From assembly GCF_002797535.1 (NCBI RefSeq), contig NZ_PGFD01000001.1:558001-622000 (forward strand): a stretch of 64,000 nucleotides of DNA, given 5' to 3'. Numbering within the stretch: the stretch's first letter is position 1; each line of letters begins with the position of its first letter. The DNA is from Chryseobacterium geocarposphaerae. Its GTDB lineage: Bacteria; Bacteroidota; Bacteroidia; Flavobacteriales; Weeksellaceae. Shown piece after piece: positions 18,256 through 27,520 of this stretch. A program made the translations under genes and the position numbers. The notes below the pieces were generated by a model, which was not told where the DNA came from, did not search any database, and saw only the letters and a program-made list of their open reading frames with translations.

Positions 18256-20286
18256 ATGCAACATTTCCGACATTACATATTACTGTTTCTAATCCTTCCG
18301 TTAATAGCTTTTGCTGAAGACGGAAGTCAGTTATGGCTGAGATATCCGGTCAATCCAAAGCCAAGAAATATTGTGAATTCAAACAGTAAAAGTCCGACTA
18401 TTGAAATTGCCAAAAAAGAACTGAACCAACATTGGGCAGGACAAGCTATTGATTTAAAGATTGACAGATTTCCGGAAAATTTTAAAGACGGATACAAAAT
18501 CGTTTCTACTCCGAAAAAAATCAGCGTTTTAGCAAAAACAGACTTAGGATTACTGTACGGAAGCTATCATTTGTTGAATTTACAACAGCAGAAAACCAAT
18601 TTTTCTAATCTAAAACTTGAAGAAAAACCTTCCTACGATGTACGCATTCTCAACCATTGGGACAATCTCGACGGAACCATTGAACGTGGTTATGCCGGTC
18701 ATTCGCTTTGGAAGTGGGAAGACTTGCCTAATAAACTTTCGCCGAGATACGAAGAATATGCAAGAGCCAACGCATCCATAGGAATCAATGCGGCGGTTTT
18801 TAATAATGTGAATGCTTCACCGAATATGCTTCGTGAAGATTATCTTAAAAAAGTTAAAGCTTTAGCCGATATTTTCAGGCCTTACGGTATCAAAGTTTAT
18901 CTTTCCGTTAATTTTTCTTCACCAAAAGTTTTAGGCGGATTGGAAAATTCAGATCCATTGAATAAAGATGTTCAGAAATGGTGGAAAGATAAGGCTGCAG
19001 AAATTTATAAATTAATTCCTGATTTTGGAGGATTTCTGGTGAAAGCCAATTCTGAAGGGCAGCCCGGGCCGCAGGATTACGGAAGAACCCATGCAGACGG
19101 AGCGAATATGATGGCCGATGTCCTGAAACCTTATGGCGGAATTGTGATGTGGAGGGCATTTGTGTACAGTCCGAGTAAAGATGACAGGGCAAAACAGGCT
19201 TATTTGGAGTTTGTTCCCTTAGACGGACAATTCAGGGATAATGTGATTATTCAGATTAAAAACGGACCGGTTGATTTCCAGCCGAGAGAAGCTTTCAACC
19301 CGCTTTTCGGAGCATTGAGGAAGACTTCGGAAATGGCCGAATTTCAGATTACTCAGGAATATTTAGGACAGGCCAATCATCTGGTTTATCTTGCGCCGTT
19401 ATTCAAAGAAACGTTGGACAGTGATACTTTTTCGGACGGAAAAGGTTCTACGATTGCTAAAATCACGGACGGAACATTGAGATCTGCAAAACTGACGGCT
19501 ATTTCCGCCGTTGCCAATATCGGAGAAGATACAAACTGGACGGGACATCACTTTGCACAGGCCAATTGGTACGCTTTCGGACGCTTGGCCTGGAATCACG
19601 ATTTAACCTCAGAACAGATTGCAGATGAATGGATTAAAATGACTTTTACGGATAATAAAAACTTCGTAAATCCGGTCAAAGAAATAATGCTTACTTCACG
19701 CGAAACTTCCATAGATTATATGATGCCGCTTGGTCTTCATCACATTTTTGCTGGCGGTCACCATTACGGTCCGGAACCGTGGGGTGATTACAAAGGCGGA
19801 AGACCCGACTGGTCGCCGGTGTATTATCATCAGGCGAACGCAGAAGGAATCGGATTCGATAGAACAAAAACGGGAAGCAATGCCGTTTCGCAGTATTTTC
19901 CGCCGCTTAACGAAATCTATAATAACATTAAAACGACCCCTGAAAACCTGATTCTATGGTTCCATCACGTTCCTTGGGATTACAAGATGAAAGACGGAAA
20001 AACGCTTTGGGAGGAGTTGTGTTACAAATATGATTTGGGTGTTCACGAAGTGAGAGATTATCAGAAAGTCTGGGACAAAATGCAACCTTATACTGATCAG
20101 CAAAGATTCTCTGAGGTTCAGGATAAACTGAAAATTCAGGCAAAGGATGCCGTTTGGTGGAAAGATGCGTGTTTACTCTATTTTCAGACATTTTCCAAAA
20201 GACCAATTCCGTCTGATATTGAAAAACCTGTTCACCAGCTTGAAGATCTAAAGAAAATCAAGCTCAATATGGGACATCACAATTAA
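18256..20286 (+). CDS. GH67 alpha-glucuronidase, secreted
   Basis: A 676-aa enzyme that removes (4-O-methyl)glucuronic acid from the end of xylo-oligosaccharides. The first 20 residues form a signal peptide ending in AFA. It spans the full family length: N-terminal domain, central TIM barrel and C-terminal helical domain. Conserved carboxylates appear in KANSEGQPGP (Glu267), VPLDGQF (Asp323) and FQPREAF (Glu345), which hold the GH67 catalytic groups. It completes the glucuronoxylan set with GH10 and GH43. Confidence 0.93.
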   Translation: MQHFRHYILLFLILPLIAFAEDGSQLWLRYPVNPKPRNIVNSNSKSPTIEIAKKELNQHWAGQAIDLKIDRFPENFKDGYKIVSTPKKISVLAKTDLGLLYGSYHLLNLQQQKTNFSNLKLEEKPSYDVRILNHWDNLDGTIERGYAGHSLWKWEDLPNKLSPRYEEYARANASIGINAAVFNNVNASPNMLREDYLKKVKALADIFRPYGIKVYLSVNFSSPKVLGGLENSDPLNKDVQKWWKDKAAEIYKLIPDFGGFLVKANSEGQPGPQDYGRTHADGANMMADVLKPYGGIVMWRAFVYSPSKDDRAKQAYLEFVPLDGQFRDNVIIQIKNGPVDFQPREAFNPLFGALRKTSEMAEFQITQEYLGQANHLVYLAPLFKETLDSDTFSDGKGSTIAKITDGTLRSAKLTAISAVANIGEDTNWTGHHFAQANWYAFGRLAWNHDLTSEQIADEWIKMTFTDNKNFVNPVKEIMLTSRETSIDYMMPLGLHHIFAGGHHYGPEPWGDYKGGRPDWSPVYYHQANAEGIGFDRTKTGSNAVSQYFPPLNEIYNNIKTTPENLILWFHHVPWDYKMKDGKTLWEELCYKYDLGVHEVRDYQKVWDKMQPYTDQQRFSEVQDKLKIQAKDAVWWKDACLLYFQTFSKRPIPSDIEKPVHQLEDLKKIKLNMGHHN

Positions 20287-20303
20287 TCAACCTAATTAAA
20301 TTT

Positions 20304-20353
20304 AAACAAATAACTTTCTAAATCTTTTTGATACAGGAAGTTGTTTGTTTTGT
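20304..20353 (+). terminator. Likely terminator after the GH67 gene
   Basis: The arms AAACAAATAACTTTC and GGAAGTTGTTTGTTT pair over about 15 bp with two G-U or mismatched positions, followed by a T-rich run. It separates the xylan hydrolase operon from transaldolase. Confidence 0.6.
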
Positions 20354-20383
20354 TATTTAAGTGTAAATTTAACACTTAAATAA
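20353..20383. promoter_or_regulatory. Strong palindromic operator candidate upstream of transaldolase
   Basis: Perfect 12-bp arms TTATTTAAGTGT and ACACTTAAATAA flank a 7-bp spacer AAATTTA, which is itself symmetric except at its centre. It ends 17 bp before the transaldolase start. Its length and perfection make a transcription-factor site likely; the local NUDIX regulator is the obvious candidate. Confidence 0.55.
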
Positions 20384-20400
20384 AATTAACAATATAATCT

Positions 20401-21054
20401 ATGAAATTTTTTATTGACACTGCCAATCTTGATCAGATAAGAGAAGCTCAGGATCTGGGAATTCTTGATGGCGTTACCACCAATCCGTCCCTGATGGCAA
20501 AAGAAGGAATCAGCGGAAAAGAAGCTATTTTGCAGCATTACAAAGACATTTGTGAAATTGTAGACGGGGATATTTCGGCAGAAGTTCTCTCCACGACTTA
20601 TGAAGAAATGATCAAAGAAGGCGAGGAATTGGCAGCCATCCATCCGAATATCGTGGTAAAAGTTCCCATCATCAAAGACGGAATCAAGGCAATCAAATAT
20701 TTTTCCCAAAAAGGGATCCGTACCAATTGTACATTAATTTTCTCCGCAGGACAGGCACTTTTAGCGGCAAAAGCAGGAGCAACTTATGTTTCTCCATTTT
20801 TAGGAAGATTAGATGATGTTTCCACAGATGGTCTTCATTTAATCCAGGAAATCAGGACCATTTTCGATAATTATGGATATGAAACTGAGATTTTGGCAGC
20901 ATCTGTTCGTCACTCGATGCACATCATCAACTGCGCAAAAGTTGGTGCCGATGTCGTAACTTGTCCTTTGCCTCCGATTTTGTCACTGCTGAAGCATCCT
21001 TTAACGGATTCTGGCTTGGAGCAGTTCATCAAAGATTCACAAAAAATGCAATAA
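20401..21054 (+). CDS. tal: Transaldolase (short TalC/MipB type)
   Basis: The 217-aa TIM-barrel enzyme moves a three-carbon ketol unit between sugar phosphates in the non-oxidative pentose phosphate pathway. The N-terminal [14 protein letters not shown] and DGVTTNPSL signatures and the Schiff-base lysine Lys87 in VVKVP identify it. It belongs to the compact 210-220-aa class that also includes fructose-6-phosphate aldolases, but the pairing with transketolase favours transaldolase. It lies 4 bp before the transketolase N-terminal gene. Confidence 0.9.
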   Translation: MKFFIDTANLDQIREAQDLGILDGVTTNPSLMAKEGISGKEAILQHYKDICEIVDGDISAEVLSTTYEEMIKEGEELAAIHPNIVVKVPIIKDGIKAIKYFSQKGIRTNCTLIFSAGQALLAAKAGATYVSPFLGRLDDVSTDGLHLIQEIRTIFDNYGYETEILAASVRHSMHIINCAKVGADVVTCPLPPILSLLKHPLTDSGLEQFIKDSQKMQ

Positions 21055-21058
21055 AATT

Positions 21059-21904
21059 ATGCACGATATTCAAAAATTAAAAAATATTGCTTCGCAGGTG
21101 CGCAGAGATATTGTAAGAATGGTTCACGCCTGCCAGTCGGGCCATCCGGGCGGTTCATTAGGATGTACAGATTTTCTCGTAGCTCTTTATTTTGATGCGA
21201 TGAAGAGAAAAGAGGGATTTGATATGACAGGAAAAGGTGAAGATGTCTTTTATCTTTCCAACGGCCATATTTCTCCTGTCTTTTACAGTGTTTTGGCGCA
21301 CGCAGGCTATTTCGACAAATCTGAGCTGGCAACTTTCAGAAAACTGAATTCCAGATTGCAGGGACATCCGACAACGCACGAGCATCTTCCCGGAGTTCGT
21401 ATTGCTTCCGGTTCGCTTGGACAGGGATTGTCTGTGGCAGTCGGTCACGCAGTTGGAAAGAAATTAGATAAAGACCCGAATCTTGTTTTCAGTCTTCACG
21501 GTGATGGTGAATTGCAGGAAGGCCAAAACTGGGAAGCGATTATGTATGCCTCTCACAACAGAGTTGACAATCTCATCGCCACCGTAGATTATAACGGACA
21601 GCAAATTGACGGTCCAACTTCCAAAGTTCTTTCTCTCGGAAATCTTAAAACTAAGTTTGAAGCCTTTGACTGGAAAGTTCTTGAGGTAGAAAACGGAAAT
21701 GATATGGAAGAAATTCTGAAAGTTCTGGACGAAGCCAAATCTTTGACCGGGAAAGGTCAGCCGATTTGTATTCTTCTGAAAACAGAAATGGGTTGCGGTG
21801 TCGATTATATGATGGGAACTCACGCGTGGCACGGAAAAGCACCGAATGACGAACAATTACAAAAAGCTTTAGATCAACTCGAAGAAACTTTAGGCGATTA
21901 TTAA
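21059..21904 (+). CDS. Transketolase, N-terminal (TPP-binding) subunit
   Basis: A 281-aa protein matching the N-terminal half of transketolase. It contains the HGDGELQEGQNWE thiamine-diphosphate/metal motif, the CQSGHPGGSLG start and the NGQQIDG loop. The two-gene form is common in Bacteroidota, Firmicutes and archaea, where the subunits form a heterotetramer. Its partner lies 105 bp downstream. Confidence 0.92.
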   Translation: MHDIQKLKNIASQVRRDIVRMVHACQSGHPGGSLGCTDFLVALYFDAMKRKEGFDMTGKGEDVFYLSNGHISPVFYSVLAHAGYFDKSELATFRKLNSRLQGHPTTHEHLPGVRIASGSLGQGLSVAVGHAVGKKLDKDPNLVFSLHGDGELQEGQNWEAIMYASHNRVDNLIATVDYNGQQIDGPTSKVLSLGNLKTKFEAFDWKVLEVENGNDMEEILKVLDEAKSLTGKGQPICILLKTEMGCGVDYMMGTHAWHGKAPNDEQLQKALDQLEETLGDY

Positions 21905-22009
21905 TTCGTTGTTGGTTGATTGTTTTTAGTTGATAGAAAACAAATTAATGTCTACAATCTACTTCAACTTCTGACAACCATCAACTGACAACCATCAACA
22001 GATAAAACA
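21905..22009 (+). repeat. CAACCATCAACTGACAA-type repeat between transketolase genes
   Basis: The gap between the two transketolase halves contains GTTGGTTGATTG at the left and several ACAACCATCAAC words at the right, which can pair with each other into a hairpin. It belongs to the same low-complexity family as the tract before araA. Confidence 0.5.
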
Positions 22010-22975
22010 ATGAAAAAATATACCTACACAGAAAAAAAAGACACCCGAAGCGGTTTTGGAGCAGGAATGGCAGAATTGGCCGATAAAAATCCCAACGTTG
22101 TCGGACTTTGTGCGGATCTTATCGGTTCCTTAAAATTTGAAAAATTCATCGAAAAAGCACCGGAAAGATTTTTCCAAATCGGAATTGCAGAAGCCAATAT
22201 GATTGGAATGGCAGCAGGTCTGGCAACGGAAGACAAAATTCCGTTTACCGGAACTTTCGCTAACTTTTCTACTGGAAGAGTGTACGATCAGATTCGTCAG
22301 TCGGTGGCTTACTCAGGGAAGAATGTGAAAATTTGTGCTTCTCACGCGGGTTTAACTTTAGGTGAAGATGGTGCAACACATCAAATTCTTGAAGATATTG
22401 GATTGATGAAAATGCTTCCCGGAATGACTGTCATCAACACCTGTGATTACAACCAGACGAAAGCGGCAACCATTGCCATTGCAGATTACGAAGGTCCGGT
22501 TTATCTACGTTTTGGACGTCCCGTGATTCCTGTTTTTACTGATGAAAATCAAACATTCGAAATCGGAAAAGCGTGGATGGTAAATGAAGGAAAAGATGTT
22601 ACGATCGTTGCAACAGGGCATTTGGTTTGGGAAGCCATTAAAGCCGGAGAAATTCTGGAAGAACAGGGCATCGATGCGGAAATTATTAATATTCATACCA
22701 TTAAACCTTTAGATGCTGAAGCAATTCTTAATTCCGTTAAAAAGACGGGCTGTGTAGTAACTGCGGAAGAACACAATAGACTAGGCGGATTGGGCGACAG
22801 CGTTGCACAGCTTCTGATTACAGAATATCTTGCACCTCAGGAATATGTTGCCGTAAACGACAGTTTCGGGGAAAGCGGAACTCCTGATCAACTGATGGAA
22901 AAATACGGATTAACTGCGAATGATATCGTGGCAGCGGTGAAAAAAGTGATGAGCAGAAAATCAGAAAACCTGTAA
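22010..22975 (+). CDS. Transketolase, C-terminal subunit
   Basis: The 321-aa protein holds the pyrimidine-binding domain (with GIAEANMIGMAAGLA near residues 62-76) and the C-terminal domain of transketolase. With the preceding gene it gives a complete enzyme that moves two-carbon units between pentose and triose/hexose phosphates. The expected glutamate that activates the thiamine ring is in GIAEANM. Confidence 0.92.
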   Translation: MKKYTYTEKKDTRSGFGAGMAELADKNPNVVGLCADLIGSLKFEKFIEKAPERFFQIGIAEANMIGMAAGLATEDKIPFTGTFANFSTGRVYDQIRQSVAYSGKNVKICASHAGLTLGEDGATHQILEDIGLMKMLPGMTVINTCDYNQTKAATIAIADYEGPVYLRFGRPVIPVFTDENQTFEIGKAWMVNEGKDVTIVATGHLVWEAIKAGEILEEQGIDAEIINIHTIKPLDAEAILNSVKKTGCVVTAEEHNRLGGLGDSVAQLLITEYLAPQEYVAVNDSFGESGTPDQLMEKYGLTANDIVAAVKKVMSRKSENL

Positions 22976-23238
22976 TATTGCATTGTTAGAAAATGCGTGT
23001 ATTACCACAAGGAACACAAAGTTTGCATAAAGGTCACAAGTTTTATGCTCCTTGTGAATCTCTTTGTGCTCTTAGTGGTTAAAAAGAAAGTAATCGGCAC
23101 AGAAAAAGAGGAAGGGCTATCAGTATGAAGCCCGTCACTTCTCCGATTGAGCAGGACAGTCACCTGAACAGAAAACCGTAACTTTAATCAAAATTTTAAA
23201 ATTTAAACTTTCCCATCAAAATATAATTTGCAGATTTT
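22976..23238. other. Intergenic region between transketolase and galK
   Basis: About 260 bp without a gene. It contains a diverged member of the TTTGCG/CTTTGTG repeat family (about 22990-23090), a CACAAG-rich stretch with its own inverted CTTTGTG copies. No strong promoter match was found before galK. Confidence 0.4.
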
Positions 23239-24423
23239 ATGCAGGAGAAATTAATCAATTATACCAAAGAGGCTTTTCAAACAGCTTTTAGCTCAGACGC
23301 GGAACGGATTTTCCTCGCTCCGGGAAGAATCAATATCATCGGAGAACACGTCGATTACAGCGATGGTTTTGTGCTTCCGGCTGCCATTGATAAGCACATT
23401 TGCTTTGCCGTAAAAAAAACGGATGATTCTACAATTTCTTTTTTTGCCAAAGATTTCAATGATTCTTTCAGTTTTGATGTTAATGAAAAACAGTTTCCGG
23501 TCTCGCAGACGTGGGTCAATTATTTGTTGGGCGTTTTTAATGTCATTCAGGAATCGGGAAAAGAAGTCGGAGGTTTGCAGATTGCTTTCAGTAGTACGAT
23601 TCCGATGGGTTCAGGTCTGTCATCATCGGCAGCTTTGGAATGTGGTTTTGCTTATATTCTCAACGAAATTTTCGATTTACATTTAAACAAAAAAGAAATA
23701 GCAGTCATTGGTCAGAAATCCGAACATACTTTTGTAGGCGTAAAATGCGGAATTATGGACCAATTTTCGTCAGTCTTCGGAAAAGAGCATAAAGTGATTA
23801 TGCTCGATTGCAACTCTTTGGAACATCAGTATTTTGAAGCCAATATTGATGGTTACAGTTTGGTTCTTTTTGACAGTTGCGTTAAACATACCCATCTTAC
23901 TTCCGGTTACAACGATCGAAGGAGAGATGTTGACAACGGTAAAAAAATATTATCGGAAAAGTTTCCCGAAGTACAGAAATTCAGGGATTTCAGTTTTGAA
24001 ATGCTGGATGAAGTAAGAGGAGAAATGGGCGAGACGTCATACAAAAGATGTTTTTACCTTTTGAAAGAAATAAAAAGGGTAGAGCGGGCCGCAAAAGCTT
24101 TATCAGGAGGTGATGTAGAATATCTTGGTCAACTTTTGAACGAAACCCATTCCGGACTTTCGACAGAATTTGAAGTAAGCTGTGATGAGCTCGACTTTAT
24201 GGTTGAGGAAACTTTAAAGGAGGAAGGCGTTTTAGGAGCAAGAATTATGGGTGGCGGTTTTGGCGGCTGCAGTATTAACCTTATTAAAGATGAAAATGTT
24301 GATGAAGTTATTGACCATATCAGTGCTCAATATAAACAGGCTTACAACATCGAAATGAAAGTCTACAGAGTAAAAATATCGGACGGAATTAATGAATACC
24401 TTAGAAATGAAATCGTCATTTAA
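23239..24423 (+). CDS. galK: Galactokinase
   Basis: A 394-aa GHMP-family kinase that makes galactose-1-phosphate from galactose and ATP. The signature APGRINIIGEHVDYSDG (about 28-44), the ATP loop PMGSGLSSSAALE and the third motif GARIMGGGFGG are all intact. It overlaps galT, so the two are translated together. It is not linked to an epimerase in this window; the upstream mutarotase would serve the same pathway. Confidence 0.96.
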   Translation: MQEKLINYTKEAFQTAFSSDAERIFLAPGRINIIGEHVDYSDGFVLPAAIDKHICFAVKKTDDSTISFFAKDFNDSFSFDVNEKQFPVSQTWVNYLLGVFNVIQESGKEVGGLQIAFSSTIPMGSGLSSSAALECGFAYILNEIFDLHLNKKEIAVIGQKSEHTFVGVKCGIMDQFSSVFGKEHKVIMLDCNSLEHQYFEANIDGYSLVLFDSCVKHTHLTSGYNDRRRDVDNGKKILSEKFPEVQKFRDFSFEMLDEVRGEMGETSYKRCFYLLKEIKRVERAAKALSGGDVEYLGQLLNETHSGLSTEFEVSCDELDFMVEETLKEEGVLGARIMGGGFGGCSINLIKDENVDEVIDHISAQYKQAYNIEMKVYRVKISDGINEYLRNEIVI

Positions 24424-25456
24424 TCAAAAAAATCATCCTCACAGAAGATATAATCCGCTTTTGGATGAGTGGATTCTGGTTTCTCCGCAACGGGCGAATC
24501 GACCTTGGCAGGGACAGACCGAAAAAACTTTACAGGAACAGCTTCCAGCTCACGACCCGAATTGTTATTTGTGTTCAGGAAATGTTCGTGTTAATGGCGA
24601 AAGAAATCCAGATTACAAAGGTGTCTATGTTTTTGATAATGATTTCGGTTCTCTGATGAAAGATGATGTTGAATTTTCTGAGGAGACTTCAGATTTCTTT
24701 TTATTAAAGCCTGAACGAGGGATCAACCGTGTTATTTGCTTTTCAGAAAATCACAGTCTTACGTTGCCTGAAATGGAAGTTGGTGACATTAAAAAAGTTG
24801 TTGATGTATGGCAGAAACAATATGAAGAGTTAGGAAATCTGGATTATATCAATCACGTTCAGATTTTTGAGAATAAAGGTCAGGTGATGGGATGCAGTAA
24901 TCCGCATCCGCACGGTCAGATCTGGGCGCAATCTTCAATTCCATCTATTGTGTCGAAAGCACAGGAAAATCTTAAAAAATATTTTGACAAAAACGGAACT
25001 TCACTCTTGGAAGATTACGTAAAAAAAGAGTTGGAAATTAATGAAAGAATTATTCTTGAAAATGAGGATTTTGTTGCATTAGTTCCTTTCTGGGCAGTCT
25101 GGCCTTACGAAACGATGGTCGTGAGCAAAAGAAAGATTGAAAATCTGATTGAGTTTTCTGAAGAAGAAAAGCATTCTTTGGCATCAATAATAAAAGATGT
25201 AACCACGAAATACGACAATCTTTTTGAAATTTCATTTCCGTATTCAGCCGGAATTCATCAGTCGCCAACCGATGGAAAACCTTATCCGGAGTGGCATTTT
25301 CATATGCATTTTTATCCGCCATTGCTGAGAAGTGCGGAAGTGAAAAAGTTTATGGTTGGCTATGAAATGCTTGCTGAAGCTCAACGTGATATTACGCCGG
25401 AGCAAAGTGCAGAGATTTTGAAACGTCTTCCTATAATTCATTATAAAAACAGATAA
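24392..25456 (+). CDS. galT: Galactose-1-phosphate uridylyltransferase
   Basis: The 354-aa protein exchanges UMP between UDP-glucose and galactose-1-phosphate. Zinc-binding CYLCSGN, the active-site NPHPHGQIW with the nucleophilic histidine, and the PEWHFHMHFYPP C-terminal motif are present. The ATG at 24392 overlaps galK by 32 bp; a second ATG at 24407 is equally plausible and leaves 17 bp overlap. Confidence 0.96.
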   Translation: MNTLEMKSSFNQKNHPHRRYNPLLDEWILVSPQRANRPWQGQTEKTLQEQLPAHDPNCYLCSGNVRVNGERNPDYKGVYVFDNDFGSLMKDDVEFSEETSDFFLLKPERGINRVICFSENHSLTLPEMEVGDIKKVVDVWQKQYEELGNLDYINHVQIFENKGQVMGCSNPHPHGQIWAQSSIPSIVSKAQENLKKYFDKNGTSLLEDYVKKELEINERIILENEDFVALVPFWAVWPYETMVVSKRKIENLIEFSEEEKHSLASIIKDVTTKYDNLFEISFPYSAGIHQSPTDGKPYPEWHFHMHFYPPLLRSAEVKKFMVGYEMLAEAQRDITPEQSAEILKRLPIIHYKNR

Positions 25457-25648
25457 TTCTTATCATTTATATTATTATATTAGATCGTTATACTTGATGG
25501 TCACTTTGACACAAAACTGAAATTTTGACAGTATGTATGAAAAAAAATCATGTTTTTTGAATTGGTATTTTTTTTGAATCTGATTTTTCAAACAGCTGGC
25601 CAGCTGAGATTTAAGTAATAAATTGTTTAACTTTAAAAAAGCATTATT

Positions 25649-26098
25649 ATGAATCTTATTAAGAAAAATTGGAGCAACATGCCAGGAGTTCCAAATCTTT
25701 TTGATGATTTTTTTAATCGTGAACTTTTTAATTGGGGGAACAATAATTATTCATCTACAAGCACTACTGTTCCTTCAGTCAATATTGTAGAAAATGCCGA
25801 TACTTACCAGGTACAGGTAGCGGCTCCGGGTATGGAGAAGAATGATTTTGAAATTAAACTTGATGGACAGCTTCTGACTATTTCTTCCTCTAAACAAGAT
25901 AGTAACGAAAGCCAGGATGGAAATTATACCCGACGGGAATTCAGTTATCAGTCATTTCAGAGAAGTTTTGAATTGCCAAAAGATGTTGTCGATCAGGAAA
26001 ATATTCAAGCCAAATATGAAAATGGTTTATTGATGTTGACCATTCCTAAAAAGGAAGAGGCCAAACAAAAACCTCCAAGGTTAATTGAAATAAATTAA
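25649..26098 (+). CDS. Small heat-shock protein (Hsp20/alpha-crystallin)
   Basis: The 149-aa protein has a short N-terminal arm, an alpha-crystallin domain (about 45-135) including the VAAPGMEKNDFEIKL and YENGLLMLTIPKKE signatures, and a C-terminal IEI (IxI) motif used for oligomer assembly. It acts as an ATP-independent holdase in the cytoplasm. It stands alone, with a strong terminator behind it. No heat-shock operator was recognised upstream. Confidence 0.93.
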   Translation: MNLIKKNWSNMPGVPNLFDDFFNRELFNWGNNNYSSTSTTVPSVNIVENADTYQVQVAAPGMEKNDFEIKLDGQLLTISSSKQDSNESQDGNYTRREFSYQSFQRSFELPKDVVDQENIQAKYENGLLMLTIPKKEEAKQKPPRLIEIN

Positions 26099-26117
26099 TT
26101 GTCTTAGATCCTATCGA

Positions 26118-26146
26118 AAAACAAGCCTCAATGCGGGGCTTGTTTT
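26118..26146 (+). terminator. Terminator of the Hsp20 gene
   Basis: A perfect 10-bp stem AAAACAAGCC / GGCTTGTTTT with a 9-nt loop, starting 19 bp after the stop and ending in Ts. Confidence 0.85.
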
Positions 26147-26289
26147 CATAAAATCATAGAGTATATATTTATTATACTTTTCATTCTGTATGATTTTGCT
26201 AACTGATATAGCCTCATTAAAGTAGCAATTTGCTGCTTACCTAGTAAGACTGAATAAATATTAAATACTAACGCTATAATACTGAAAAT

Positions 26290-27471
26290 ATGCTTTGGAC
26301 AGTATGTGTTTTATGTATGACAACGTTGGGATTGATGTTTTTGCTGAAAAAGCTGAATCAGCCCTACCTTATTGCCTATATTATTGCGGGGATATTACTT
26401 GGTCCTCATGTATTGAAGCTTTTTACCCAGCCTGAAGAAATAGAAGTGGTTGGAGAAATAGGCATATTGCTGCTTATGTTCTTTATAGGGATGGAAATCA
26501 ATATTCCTAATAAGAAAAGCTTAATTATTAAACCATTACTAGCACAAAGTATAAAAATAGTTTTAAGCTTACTTTTTGCCTATTTTATTGGAAAATTTCT
26601 TAGTCTTGATGATAAAAGTATTGTGCTCATTGCCATGCTTTTTACATTTAATAGTACTGCCGTTGTCGTTGAATTTTTAAAGAAGCACGGTACAATACAT
26701 ACGGCATTCGGAATTGTTATTTTGAATATTTTGCTGTTGCAGGATCTCCTTTTGGCGCCGGCTTTGACAGTTCTGAAATTTTGGAGTGGTGAAAAATATA
26801 ATTTTTTTAGCTTTATATTACCCTTGGCTGTATGCTTAGCTATTTTCTTTATTTTCAGAAAGATCAGACATATCAGGGAAATTAATTTTTCATATTCTTT
26901 TTTAGAGAATGATCATGATTTACAGGTTTTTTCAGGGCTTTTTATTTGTCTCGGATTCGGGGTTTTAGCGGAAGCTATCGGTATGAGTGCCGCATTGGGA
27001 AGCTTTATTGCCGGTGTTTTGGTGGGAAAGATGAAAGCTTTTCACTGGCTTGAGCATTCTTTACTGCCTTTTAAGGTTTTCTTTGTTTCATTATTCTTTG
27101 TATCCATTGGTCTTCGTATGGATATTCCTTATCTTATATCCAATTATAAACTTATTGTTTTAGGTACGATAGTGGTACTGATCAGTAACAGTATTATGTC
27201 TGCTGTTTTTTTCAGGTTTTTAAACTTTAAATGGAAGGATAGTCTTTACGGGGGTGCATTACTTTCGCAAACGGGAGAGTTTGGGATTCTTGCCTTATCT
27301 ATTGCTTATAAAACAAATATTGTTGAATACGAGCTTTATAAAGCCGGACTGGGAATTACCTGTTTATCTCTGCTTTTTTCCACTATATGGATCAGTATCG
27401 GAACAATTTTTAAAGGGCATAAGAACATTATTAATAAAGATAATGTTGGCGCACATTTTAAGCATTATTAG
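26290..27471 (+). CDS. CPA2 cation/proton antiporter (KefB-like, no RCK domain)
   Basis: A 393-aa membrane protein with about 12 segments of the sodium/proton exchanger fold. Conserved parts include LIAYIIAGILLGPHVL, the GIEMNIP-like first half and the GMSAALGSFIAGVLVG stretch. It ends directly after the membrane domain, lacking the cytoplasmic TrkA-N domain of true KefB, so it likely exchanges Na+ or K+ for protons without NAD/glutathione gating. The start ATG at 26290 opens straight into a membrane segment. Confidence 0.85.
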   Translation: MLWTVCVLCMTTLGLMFLLKKLNQPYLIAYIIAGILLGPHVLKLFTQPEEIEVVGEIGILLLMFFIGMEINIPNKKSLIIKPLLAQSIKIVLSLLFAYFIGKFLSLDDKSIVLIAMLFTFNSTAVVVEFLKKHGTIHTAFGIVILNILLLQDLLLAPALTVLKFWSGEKYNFFSFILPLAVCLAIFFIFRKIRHIREINFSYSFLENDHDLQVFSGLFICLGFGVLAEAIGMSAALGSFIAGVLVGKMKAFHWLEHSLLPFKVFFVSLFFVSIGLRMDIPYLISNYKLIVLGTIVVLISNSIMSAVFFRFLNFKWKDSLYGGALLSQTGEFGILALSIAYKTNIVEYELYKAGLGITCLSLLFSTIWISIGTIFKGHKNIINKDNVGAHFKHY

Positions 27472-27520
27472 CTTACTTGTAAAAACTGTTCCTGTCATAA
27501 ATACTGATCGTGTAAAAGTT

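Noticed and set aside
24407..24423. Single certain start for galT
   Set aside because: Both 24392 and 24407 are plausible; only the overlap with galK is certain.
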